Both the position numbers and the translations under genes were made by a program. From Beroe forskalii (Eukaryota > Ctenophora > Nuda > Beroida > Beroidae), in contig WFMF01000522.1 of NCBI GenBank assembly GCA_011033025.1, forward strand, positions 52,618 through 116,617: DNA of 64,000 nt. Direction: 5' to 3'. The notes below the pieces were generated by a model that saw only the letters and a program-made list of their open reading frames with translations, did no database searches and was not told the DNA's origin. This document shows positions 36,470 to 46,810 of the stretch, one piece after another. Numbering within the stretch: the stretch's first letter is position 1; each line of letters starts with the position of its first letter.

Positions 36470-39400
36470 ATGGTGATCGGTTCTCCCAACTTACCACTGA
36501 TTGTATCAGGGAAGTCTAAGGACAAAGTCTCTGCTCGTAAGACTGAGTTGGAGCGCCTGATGGCCTCCCTGGACCCAGCCCTCACTTCCCTTCATCCTGA
36601 GTCCCTTCTAGACAACTTCCTTCTTACAGAATACATCAAACATCAGTTCATTCCAGGTAACTTACTTCTTACAGAATACATCAAACACCAGTTCATTCCA
36701 GGTAACTTACAGAATATATCAAACATCAGTTCATTCCAGGTAACTCGCAGAATACATCAAACATCAGTTCATTCCAGGTAACTCGCAGAATACATCAAAC
36801 ATCAGTTCATTCGAGGTGAGTCCATGTTATCTGCTACTAAACAGGGGACGGATCTATGAGAGATCCAGACACGTGGGTTGTCCGAATGATACCAACAGTT
36901 GCCACTTATAGCGACAGTTACTAATAACAACAGTGGCAGTTACCAGCAGTGGCATTTGCCAATTGCGACAATTAACAATGGTGACAATTACCAATAGGCA
37001 ATAACGACAATTACCATCAGCAATAATCACCAATAGCGACAGTTACCATTAGCAACAGTGACTAAAATTAACTGTTACCAATAGCAACAGTTACCAATAG
37101 CAACTATATTCTTTAACCAAAAACACAACATTCCAGATTGCTCCTCCTCACAACACAACCGAAGCGTCCTTCTTCCCCGATCTGTGACGTCACAAAACAG
37201 TCTAATGACGTCACCACTCCACCAGTCTGTCAGAGGACTACACACCGGTCGTCACGGCGGTTAGTAGATACGCAGAGGATTTTAAACGATTTTTAAACGC
37301 CAGTCTTATGCCCCATTGTCCGATTTTCATGAAACTTGATAATATCGAGCACTTTGACTACCTTAATGGAATTGCCAAAAAGTTTATCAAAAGCTCATAT
37401 TTTATCCCAATTTTATGGGCAGTTCAATTGTTGCATCTCCGTTCTATTCGTCTCTACTTCTAGGAAGAACCAACAGACTGACGGAGGAGCTGGAACACAT
37501 CGTAGGTGCTCGAGCTCAGTATGAGGCGGAGCTGAGTGTTGAGAAAGCCCGGGTGGTTGCTACCTCTGAGAGGTTGTTCAGATTCATGCTCCTGTTCAGG
37601 AAAGATTTCGCAAGGACGCTTAAAGTTGGTTTTTTTAAAGTTTTTGTTGAGTTTATTGTAGCACTTGTCGAGTATTTGTAGTGAAGATTCATATAAAGTT
37701 ACTTTTTAGCAAGGTACTGACCTCGAATTACACCAAAAAGATATGAAGAAACAAATAATAGATCTTATCTCTATCACTAATGCTTGCGGGGGCGTGTCAA
37801 ACTTCTACGTGCGCAGCTTTTCCATGCGCGGCTCACTGGCTTTAATGACAGGCATAGAGTCGCGCTTGAAAAAGCCGCGCACACGCCCCTGTTACTCTTT
37901 CTTTCTTCGATTACTAAAATTTCTCTCCGCAGGCGTTGAAAGAAAAGGCAGAAGCGCAACCAGGCAACCCTCACTCCCAAGCCCTCTACCTGGCAGCCCT
38001 CCACAACTCCCTGGGAGTGGGAAGGAAGGGAGAAAAGGACACTATTGCCTCCCTGATCCGTGCGCGCAATTTCGCAGTGAACTCCGTGATTCTGGGGATG
38101 TATTTAGAGGCTGGGGGTCAGAGAGCGAGGCCTGAGGACCTGGCACGTGGGAAGGTAGGAGCTGAAATTATGTTTATTTAAAAATACTTTTAGCTTGAAA
38201 ATGTCATAAGTTAATTGACGAAAAGTCGCTTCAATGCAGCAATGTCGTGGTTATTTGTTCTCAAGTTCAAAAAATGATGTATATATTTGACCATGTTATC
38301 GTCGTATAATACAGCTGTGTAGCTCCAAATCATTTTCCTTTTACTCGCGTTGAGAATTTCACGTAATATGCTATAACGCAGTCTTGGAGCTAGTATTATT
38401 AATCATTAATTAGCTGATTGTCCTTCAGTTTTGGAGCGTGTTTCGAGAGACGGGTGATCTGTTTAGGAGGCTGCTTGGCTGGGGGTTAGCAGTAGCACTG
38501 ACTTACATGCTCTAACGATCACCTCGTGTAAAAAAGCTAAAGTGGAGGGGGCGAAGGGGGAGGGGCATCCAGCGATTCTGGTTCAGGACAAAAGACTTCT
38601 CTAGGTGAGTTTTTTTGGTGTAGGGGAATTATCTGCAGATCCACAAAGTGGAGGTGCCAAAAGCTCCCAACAGAAAAGGACGTTCTGTCGTATCACTTAT
38701 TTGGTGGAAGTGTTGAATAACATCATAAAATGGCAAATAACACGGTGTAAGAGTGAGTAACATGGTAAAAGTGTGAATAATACCGAAAAGGGTGGAATAA
38801 TACGACAAAAAACTCAAAATAACACGTTTATATTCAACCGAAATAACCCCACCACATGGTGAATAATATGCTATCCTTCAGTTTTGGAGCTAATTACTGT
38901 ATTAGTAATTCATTAGCTGATTATCCTTCAGTTTTGAAGCTAGTTATTTATTAGCTGATAGTATTTAATATGATGATTAGTAATTGAGAGATGGAGGCTG
39001 ACAAGGTAATTCATTAGTATCCTTATCCTTCCTTTTTTGTCGCGTGTTTCAGAGACAAATTTCTGTTTCGAGGCTGTTATGGGGGTTAGCAGTAGCACTG
39101 ACTTACATGCTCTACACATCGGTGAAAGGCTACAGTGGAGGGGGCGAAGGGGGAGGGGGCATCCAGCGACTACTGGTGGAGGACAAAAAGCTGGTGTGGA
39201 GGAAGAGGGGGAGGGGGCATCCAGCGACTACTGGTGGAGGACAAAAGCTTCGAGGTGAGTGGGGGGGGCATCCAACCACTACTGGTGGAGGACAAAAGCT
39301 TCGAGGTGAGTGGGGGGTGGGGGCATCCAGCGACTACTGGTGGAGGACAAAAGGATCGAGGTTAGTTCTAAGGACATAAGTACCTGCTGTTAAATTTCAA

Positions 39401-42400
39401 TTGCATTAAGCATTTCTAGAGCTCTTCACTCTCCCATAGGTTTTGACGCCGGATGTTACGTTTAAAGACGTGGCTGGGAACCAGCATGTTGTAGAGGAGA
39501 TGAAGGAACTCGTCAACTTTCTAACGGAGCCAGACAAATACGAATCGTATTACGTTGCCGGCTCTGCAATGGTTACCAATATCCATGATAACACACTGTT
39601 GCCATGGTATCGCGGTAACATAATGATTCCCATGTGTTACCTTTTTGTCGCAATGCTTTTTATCACAAAGTTTTTATCACGAGTTATACCAATAATGAAT
39701 CCCATGAATACAATAAAAGTCCCTTTTTTCAGATATGGGTTGCAACATTCCTAAGGGTTACCTCTTCTGCGGCCCCCCTGGGGTCGGTAAGACGCTCATG
39801 GCTAAAGCCTTGGCTGGGGAGGCCGGTGTGCCCTTCTACTACGCCTCAGGTATATAGCGCACTGGCTGCTTCTTGTGGCTTTTATGGTTTGTGTAATAGC
39901 ACGACAGTTTACTGTCAAATCACGTGCTGATTGTCTGTGGTAAGGCTGTTAGGGGTGCAAAAAAACCTTTTCTCTTGTCAAGAAATCTTTTACGTACAGA
40001 TACATCACATTGGTAAAGAAACGCGCATTGCAGATGACAGGGGAATGATAGCACTTTTACACACTCAGAAACCCCAAATCTCTTTTCCCTGTATTCCACT
40101 AAATTCCCAGCTAAATTCCCACACCACTCCCAGCTCAACTCTCTCTACACCGTCCCAGGGTCTGCATTCGAGGAAGTGTTTGTTGGGGTGGGAGCAGGAC
40201 GCGTCAGGAAACTCTTCGAGGATGCCCAAGAGAACGCTCCCTCTATCATATTCATTGACGAGATCGATTCTATAGGTATGTTAAGTTGGATCTTGCCCCT
40301 ATTCCGCAAGTTTGTCCGGTTTTGGCAAGGCGGGGAAGCGCTTGTTACCATTTTAAATGCACGGGCCACGGTCTTTTTCTAATCCACTCGGCTGCTGACT
40401 TGTTACAAAGCCACTCCTAATCCACTCGGCTGCTGACTCAAATAATTCGCCCAGTTTGAGCAGCTCTAGTATTTCATGAATCATCCCATCAGGACAGAAG
40501 AGAGGTCCGGCAGATGGCCGGTATACCAACAGAAGCACTCTCAACCAGATACTCTCCTGCATGGACGGTAAAATCTCTAGTTACCTGACTATTTATCTAA
40601 CAACCTAACTATTTACCTTATTTGAATGTACTCTAGTATTGGTCATTCATTAATCATTTCTCTTTAATGTTTATTAAGGGATTTTGAAACTTAGATCAAA
40701 GGAGGCTTGAAGCAGGTCCGGTTGACTGAAGACCAATGCGGTATCCTTTTCATAATCCTTTTCATACCAAGTGTATTATTCTTAACTTTCAGGTTATCAT
40801 GCATGGACGGTAATGATCTCTAGAACTTACCTGACTATTCACCTTATTTACCTAACTAGGGAGGGCCTTTTGACCTAATATATATATCCTCTCATAGCTT
40901 TCACTCAAGTTGATTATTGTTGCAGGTTTTGAGACAAATAGCGGCGTTATTGTGATAGCTGCCACAAACGACCCTGCCATCCTGGATGATGCCCTGATGA
41001 GGGAGGGACGATTTGACACAAAGATATCCATCAGAGCTCCTTCACTGAAGGTAAAACGTATTGAGGTGGTTTAATCGTTTTCCATTGATTGATCGCGGAT
41101 CGAACATGGACGATCGATTGAAAAACGTGCTTTCGCACCTGCGGTTTTGCGCGCACTCAATAGAAATAGGAATTATATTTTGATTAACACGTATTTTGAA
41201 GAACACGTCTTTATCAAATCAACCTTTTTTTCAGGGTCGTTTAGAGATTATATTTATACAAGTTCACACGGCTTTTGATGGCTTTTTCAGGGTCCCTGGA
41301 GATGTTGCAAGTTCACACTGCTAACAAAGTTGTATTCAGGGTCGTTTGGAGATGTTGCAAGTTCACACTGCTAACAAGTTGCTTGTATTCAGGGTCGTTT
41401 GGAGATGTTGCAAGTTCACACTGCTAACAAGTTGCTTGTATTCAGGGTCGTTTAGAGATGTTACAAGTTCACACTGCTAACAAGTTGCTTGCGGAGGGCG
41501 TGGATTTGGAGTACTTAGCTACAGCCTGTGTAGGAATGACAGGAGCTCAGTTAGCTAATCTAGCGAATACGGCTGCTCTGAGGACGGTGCTGGAGGGGAG
41601 GAAGGAAATCACGCAGGTATGATGAATTATAGAAATGAACTATGACGGGGGAGGGGGGGTTATTTCCCAAAAACCAAGGCCGATTCTTGGGCTGACCTGC
41701 CCCCACCCTTCAGGAAGTGACCCCAATATAGTGTGTACTTTTCTAAGAGGCTGCTCACATTTTTGGTAATCTTTGCTTTGTGCAATTTACACTGCAAATT
41801 TCGAGAAATGAACACATGTTGGATGATCTGTAAATATTCTGCATTAGATGTCAATAATCTCAAGGAAATCACGCAGGATGATTTCGAGTACGCGCGTGCG
41901 CGGCTCCTGATCGGCCACATTAACGAAGACTTGGAAGTGTCAGCATCGGAGCTGGAGAACACCGCCGCGCACGAGGCGGGCCACGCGCTGCTGACAGTTC
42001 TGAGGGAGGACATCACCAAACGACCTGTCTACATCACCACTATTCTGCCTCGCGGTGAGTAAACGACCTGTCTACATCACCACTATACTGCCGCGAGGTG
42101 AGTAAACGACCTGTCTACATCACCACTATACTACCTCGAGGTGAATAAATCGGTCACAACTGATAAGATTATGTGATCGACTTTCGGTTTCACCTCGGAT
42201 TGACAACAGCCTTCGGTTTTCAGCCTTCGGTCTCCTCTGCCTCGAAGCTCGATAAAAACTATTTTGACTCAGAATCTGATTCCACACCCCAATTGTATGT
42301 TTTAATCAATTTATCTGATGACTTATGAGGATATCTATAAGCGGTTTAATTGAAAAGAGATTTAGATTTAACTCCCTTCAGGTGGAACGCTTGGTCACGT

Positions 42401-43395
42401 GTTGCCAGTTCCGAAGACGGACCAGCACAGCCAGAACATGGCCCAGATGATAGCTATGATCGATATTGCGATCGCGGGGAGGGTTGGAGAGGAGCTCCAC
42501 TTCGGATTCGTGAGTAAATTTCTAGCTGGTATATGTGCACAACTGCACAGTGCACATACATCGATCGATGAAGGGGTTGATAAAGACGCGCATATCACTG
42601 TGCGTGCAATATCCTTTTCATATATTTGCTATCGAAATTTACGCGTTTTTATAATTATCGATCGATTCATGTTCACACGTATGAGTTAAATCCTCCACTT
42701 CAGGAGAAGAACAAGGTGACGACGGGGTGTTCGTCTGACATGGCCAATGCTACCCAAATAGCAGAAACCCTCATCAAGCAGTGTGGATACAGCAAACTCA
42801 TTGGGCTGGTTAAGTCGCATGATTCCAATGATGATATCACTGATAAACTGGTTCACGATGAAATGAAGAAACTTTTTGACGAGCGTTATCAGGTTTAATT
42901 GATTAGATTCCTTAATTAAATTAGTTGATTCTGCCTTGATGGTTACGCTGATAATTTTCTTTGATATGATATTCAACTAGTACCTACAACATTTCTAATT
43001 CTATCTGAATTGTTTTCTGCCTATTCGGTGGTTTACTGGTTTCCATTAGATTCTCATGCCGATTGGCTGATCCTGCCAATCCCTCCCCCCTTGATTGGCT
43101 AACACTCCCTTCTTCTGATTGGCTGATCCTGCCAATCCCCACTCTGATTGGCTAACACCCCCTCTCTCTGATTGGCTGATCCTACCAATCCCCCCACTCT
43201 CATTGGCTAACACCCCCACTCCCTCAGGAGCGTTATCAGATAGTGCGTGACGAGTTGGTGTCTCGTAAAAAAGACTGGAAGCGTCTGACTGACACGCTAC
43301 TGCAGTACAAGACTCTAACCGGGGGAGAAGTGAAAGCTGTGTTGGAGGGGAGGGCTCCGGAGAGACTGCCTGGCGAAATGCTGCCTTCATCCTGA
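36470..43395 (+). CDS. YME1-like i-AAA mitochondrial protease, copy B (14 exons)
   Basis: Second FtsH/YME1-type protease, 1.1 kb after copy A. Exons: 36470-36656, 37464-37624, 37933-38154, 39053-39193, 39440-39546, 39733-39849, 40159-40275, 40493-40567, 40926-41050, 41446-41616, 41877-42054, 42382-42509, 42704-42892, 43240-43395 (stop); about 690 residues. Order: charged coiled-coil-like N-region, Yme1-type N-domain ([16 protein letters not shown]), membrane segment [14 protein letters not shown], Gly-rich linker, Walker A GPPGVGKT, pore loop VFVG, Walker [20 protein letters not shown] zinc site and TTGCSSD. Active by motif. The start ATG 36470 is tentative since the frame is open upstream. 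The 39546/39733 join is off by one base. Most introns from 40275 on match those of copy A, so the pair arose by gene duplication and has diverged strongly. Confidence 0.9.
36622..36830 (+). repeat. Five-fold tandem repeat of the first exon's 3' edge and donor
   Basis: Unit of about 40 bp: ACAGAATACATCAAACATCA then GTTCATTCCAGGTAACT. Five copies, each with an intact AG|GTAACT or similar 5' splice site. The first belongs to the coding exon. Confidence 0.88.
37785..37895. repeat. Intronic foldback MITE (family also at 58884-59040)
   Basis: GCGTGTCAAACTTCTACGTG at the left pairs with GCCGCGCACACGCC at the right, with GCGCGGCTCACTGGCT inside; the same inner text occurs in the 58884-59040 element. 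Confidence 0.65.
38440..38607 (+). pseudogene. Decayed copy of the membrane-segment exon
   Basis: The stretch resembles 39045-39256: GGGGGTTAGCAGTAGCACTG, CTTACATGCTCTA, GGAGGGGGCGAAGGGGGAGG and a GACAAAAG...TCTAGGTGAGT end are all present in order. Frame-breaking changes in the middle (cgatcacctcgtgtaaa) make it a dead exon duplicate about 600 bp upstream of the live exon. Confidence 0.8.
39150..39365 (+). repeat. Four-fold tandem repeat of an exon 3' edge and donor
   Basis: Unit about 50-60 bp: GGGGGCATCCAGCGACTACT then GGTGGAGGACAAAAGCTTCG then AGGTGAGTGG. The first unit, inside the exon, has a weaker phase-0 donor (CTG|GTGTGG at 39193), while units 2 and 3 have GAG|GTGAGT but are shifted in frame relative to unit 1. 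Confidence 0.85.
40553..40860 (+). repeat. Second copy of an exon end and donor 240 bp downstream
   Basis: TGCATGGACGGTAAAATCTC plus following TAGTTACCTGACTATTTA (40557-40600) recurs at about 40799-40845 as TGCATGGACGGTAATGATCT and so on. Confidence 0.75.
41280..41500 (+). repeat. Tandem copies of an acceptor and exon 5' edge
   Basis: Unit about 57 bp: TTGCTTGTATTCAG followed by GGTCGTTTGGAGATGTTGCA then AGTTCACACTGCTAAC. Three to four copies precede the real exon at 41446; each carries an AG acceptor. Confidence 0.88.
41602..41876 (+). repeat. Intron whose 3' end is a 15-bp copy of the upstream exon end
   Basis: AAGGAAATCACGCAG is the last 15 nt of exon 41446-41616 and also the last 15 nt of the following intron (41862-41876), so the copied text supplies the AG acceptor. 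Copy A has an intron at the same position without this repeat. Confidence 0.9.
42017..42145 (+). repeat. Three-fold tandem repeat of an exon end and donor
   Basis: CGACCTGTCTACATCACCAC then TATTCTGCCTCGCGGTGAGT then AAA is repeated at 42021, 42064 and 42108 with a period of about 43 bp. Confidence 0.9.
42881..43239 (+). repeat. Intron bounded by 12-bp direct repeats GAGCGTTATCAG
   Basis: GAGCGTTATCAG at 42881-42892 ends the upstream exon, and an identical copy at 43228-43239 follows cctcag. If the second copy acts as acceptor, the protein reads [10 protein letters not shown] without duplication. If cctcag is used, ERYQ is doubled. Copy A has only one ERY. Confidence 0.88.
43040..43226. repeat. 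Intronic minisatellite, TGATTGGCTGATCCTGCCAA unit
   Basis: Alternating TGATTGGCTGATCCTGCCAA and TGATTGGCTAACACCCCC units, about seven in total. Contains CCAAT/ATTGG words, probably incidental. Confidence 0.85.
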
Positions 43396-44680
43396 CTTAC
43401 CCTACCAGAAGCAAGGAGTTTCAGTTACGCCGCGCGCGCGCATAACTTCCTCCTCACTTCCCCTAACCAGGAGCAAGGACCTACGCCGCGCGCGCGTAAA
43501 GCCAGGGATCTGGTTAAAGCAACCTCCTGACGAAATAGTGCGATGGGGGTGTACATTAGACAGTGTGTAGTGTATGTACATTGTACATTTTGCAATGTAC
43601 AATGTTAGTGTAGACAAGACGAAATAGTGCAATGGGGTGTGATGGACAGAGTATAGTGTACATTTTGCAATGTATTGTGTAGACTCTAGACATGGATACT
43701 TAAAAGGTACAATCTTCATTGTATTAATGTATAATGTATACATTAACCAACGTGTGGTTTATAAATTAGACTTAGAGAATTGAAGAAGTATCAAGTAATA
43801 TGCCTATTTACTATGCTAAATGTGTGTCCCCCTTTGCCCAAACTCGAAGACATTTGTAACGTATGGCAAATCCAAATTACGATATTCTGTGAAGAAACGG
43901 GACAGAGTTAATGAGTTTTCTATGATCTGTGTGATCTGTTAGGATTTCTGATAGTGATGCAGTTACTGTTAGCAGAAATCATATAATTCATCAATTCTGA
44001 ATTCCAGACATTAATAATTAATAAGACGATGTGCATCTAAAGTTTTAATGTGATATCTTCCGTGACCTTTTAACAATGCAACCTATAGGTGTGGCAATGA
44101 ATTTATATTATTGTGAAGGCTAAAAGCAGTAATTTTCAATGTGTAACTCATTTGCTGCCAAAAAATAAAACTAAAAGGATAATAACTCGTTTGGAAACTG
44201 GTTTTATGCTCATGCGACATGCTGTTACTATTTCTGCTAATGATGATATGACCAGGATTTATTTATTGTTGATAGAATTAGAAATAACGGTGACAGTTCA
44301 AACTGCAGTTTTGTGCGTCTTTTGTGAGCGCGGCTGCCGCGGCTTAATATTAGTACGTTTGCGATAGTCGATACGCCGTGCAAACTTAAGCCCCGCACAC
44401 ATAAGACGCCCGAAGTGCAGAATTTGAACTGCTCCTCCCGTTTTATTGATTCAAACTTTCAAGATCATTGTACTTATTTGTGTTTCTCGCTCAATTGAAT
44501 TGAATTTGATTATGCAGCCAGATGATCAAAAAATTACGAGACAGGCTGCAACCCTTCGATGTCATATTGGATCGTGTCAGGGACAATATCGAGGTGCGCG
44601 CGTCGCGTCAGCGCTAAATAAAACCAGGCGTGATCTCGCGGCGTCGCGTTCGATCGCGATCCTGGTTTGGCCGGGAATTC
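43396..44680. other. Noncoding stretch 3' of YME1-like copy B
   Basis: 43550-43690 has repeated TGTACATTTTGCAATGTA words (echoed at 57050-57185 downstream of EFHC2). No gene is recognised. Confidence 0.45.
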
Positions 44681-44889
44681 CTAAGCCCGCATAGGTGTGT
44701 GTACGCGCGCGGCGCTTCCCTACGGAAAGCGCGCCGCGCAACGCAGACAGGGATATACGTGTTTAGCAAGGCCGGGAATCGCGTGCATTGCGGACTGATA
44801 TGAAAAAATTGTTGTCGTATGAGGTATATGACCTAGCGTAAGCGACCCGATGCGCCGACGCCGCGCGCACGCGCGGCGCTGATTTTTGG

Positions 44890-45305
44890 GTCAGTCTCCC
44901 ATATAAACAGGAGCCTTCATTATCTATTACAATGACGTCACTCAGAAAAATATAATTCAGCGCATCTAGCGCTTTAACCACTAGGGTTAGGGTCACGATT
45001 AGGGTCAGGATTTGTTAGGGTTAGGGTAAGGATTAAGGTTAGGGTTTTGGTTAGGGCCATATAAACGGCTCTGAGTGACGTCACAGATCTAAACGTCAAT
45101 TTTTCTGTATCCTAAACCCAACCATGATTGCCCTAACCAAAACCCTAACCTTAATCCTAACCCTGAACCTAACAAATCCTGTCCCTAATCAGTAATCAGA
45201 ACCCTAACCCTAATGCTTAAAGCGCTAGGTGCGCTTAATTAGATTTTTCTGAGTGACGTCATTGTCATAGATAATGAAGGCTCCCGTTTACATGGGAGAC
45301 GTACC
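44890..45305. mobile_element. Palindromic foldback with telomere-like arms
   Basis: About 190-bp arms face each other. The left arm starts GTCTCCCATATAAACAGGAG, then ACAATGACGTCACTCAG, AGCGCATCTAGCGCTTTAA and about eight TTAGGG-type repeats; the right arm is its inverse with CCCTAA-type repeats and ends CATGGGAGAC. The centre holds GAGTGACGTCACAGATCTAA. A one-armed relative is at 25890-26135. Confidence 0.85.
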
Positions 45306-45309
45306 CGCG

Positions 45310-45440
45310 CCGGGGTGCGCGTAACCAGGGCCTTGCCAGGCGTTGCCTGGCCCCCTCGCGCGCGCGAAGCGCGCGCGCCCCGACTCGCAGAGTCGGGACG
45401 CAGGCAACGTCTGGCTACCAGGGCCCTGGTTAGGGCAAAC
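45310..45440. repeat. Nested GC palindromes
   Basis: CCAGGGCCTTGCCAGGCGTTG pairs with CAACGTCTGGCTACCAGGGCC, enclosing CGCGCGCGCGAAGCGCGCGCG and CGACTCGCAGAGTCG. This sits about 270 bp upstream of the next gene start. Confidence 0.7.
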
Positions 45441-45701
45441 GGCCGACACAACAAAAAATTACGCGGGGCGGAGGGTAGGGTAAAATACTGCTGCAAAGAA
45501 CTGTTTATTTTCTGTCGATTGATTTCCTTTTTTCAAATTTTCACACTTCACAGATTCAAAGCTTCAATTTGATAATAGTATAGCGCGCAATTCGTGCGTG
45601 CCGCGCATGGATTGAATGTTGCATCTACTAGTCTTGCGGAGGTCCATAACAACGGTGTAGACAGAAGCTGCTATTGTAAATCTCGTAGTAAAATCTGCAA
45701 A

Positions 45702-46535
45702 ATGATCCAATTGATAGCTGTTGCTCTTACCACTGCGTTTTCTATTGCTTTTGCTGTAATTGTGACAGCTTTTAAACGATCTTCAGTTGCTGATCAATCC
45801 CAAAGTAGTGATGAACCACCGGTGGGAGCGCAGCGGAAGTCAACGTTTCGGAGAGTCAGTGAAGCGGCCAAGCGTTTTTCTGTGGTTTCGGATGGCGATG
45901 GTTCCAGGAAATCATTAGCAAAGAGAGTTTCCGATGGATTTATTGGATTGATCCACAAAGCTTACAAAGCTAAAGGACATGAACCTGACTACAGTGCTGT
46001 TGATTTCTTCAGCAACCCGCTAAAGCAGCACATCTCCGAGGCTGTGTCAGCAATGCGTCATCCGAGCTCCACGATCGAGCTCATTTCTGCGATCAGAACA
46101 CTGGGACACATTTCCATTACTGGTGGAAATGAGACATCTGGATACATCGGAAAATTCATCATTCCTGACTTAGCTGCAAAGCTGAAGAACCCACTCGAAG
46201 ACTTCGAGGTTAAATTAGCTGGAGTTGAAGCTGTGTCAGAAATGTGTGCCTACTGCATGAAAGACAACCAAGACCTCTGCAAAGAATATGGTATTTTGAC
46301 GTTTCTGATCGAAGGTCTCCGAAACCATTCAACCAACAAAGAGCTTCTCCGTCGCCAGTGGTGTGCCCATGCTCTATATTACTGCATTGCTAACAACCCT
46401 GAAGCTAACAACTATGTGAGACAGTACAATGTGACCTTAGATCTTGAGAACTTGTCCATTTACATGCACCCTGACGAATCAATGTGGGAATTCAATGATG
46501 CGGAAATGTTGCTGGAAATGCTCAGACGCTACTGA
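45702..46535 (+). CDS. Intronless armadillo-like helical protein (ARMH2-like)
   Basis: 277 residues from ATG 45702, the first in-frame ATG; the frame is open to 45594 but without ATG. The N-terminus is a membrane segment (MIQLIAVALTTAFSIAFAVI) followed by a basic, Ser-rich linker with KRFSVVS and RKSLAKRVS, possible kinase sites. From about residue 100 the sequence is helical and repeat-like (AIRTLGHISITGG, VKLAGVEAVSEMCAYC, WCAHALYYCIANNPEANNYV), matching the pattern I know from armadillo-like helical domain-containing protein 2; identity to that family is from memory and moderate. No enzyme motifs. Its single exon is unusual beside 12-19-exon neighbours, so a retrocopy origin is possible. 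It ends 275 bp before the EFHC2 start, on the same strand. Confidence 0.8.
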   Translation: MIQLIAVALTTAFSIAFAVIVTAFKRSSVADQSQSSDEPPVGAQRKSTFRRVSEAAKRFSVVSDGDGSRKSLAKRVSDGFIGLIHKAYKAKGHEPDYSAVDFFSNPLKQHISEAVSAMRHPSSTIELISAIRTLGHISITGGNETSGYIGKFIIPDLAAKLKNPLEDFEVKLAGVEAVSEMCAYCMKDNQDLCKEYGILTFLIEGLRNHSTNKELLRRQWCAHALYYCIANNPEANNYVRQYNVTLDLENLSIYMHPDESMWEFNDAEMLLEMLRRY

Positions 46536-46810
46536 AGTCACTTATCACTGTTTTCATTATTTCTCATTCATTGTCAACATTCAATCACTATCATAGCTAT
46601 GTTTCACTTAGTTTATCACTCGAAAAGTCTGATTAAGTACAAATCAAGCTCACTCTTCACTTCTATTGAATTGCTTTAAAATCCATTTATCATTTTCGAT
46701 AACATATGTGGCATCAATTTGCTTAAATTCATTGGATTCGCCTAATAATAAAAAGTTTGATATTTTGATGTTTTTTGTAGAGTTTACTCTAATCTTTCCT
46801 TTTTCAAAGG

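Noticed and set aside
37141-37240. Possible extra exon in YME1-like copy B after cattccag
   Set aside because: Frames close quickly or give low-complexity text, and the first exon (36656) joins the 37464 exon directly in phase.
45594-45701. Extended N-terminus of the armadillo-like gene
   Set aside because: The extension begins at GTG with no in-frame ATG before 45702, where a membrane segment starts.
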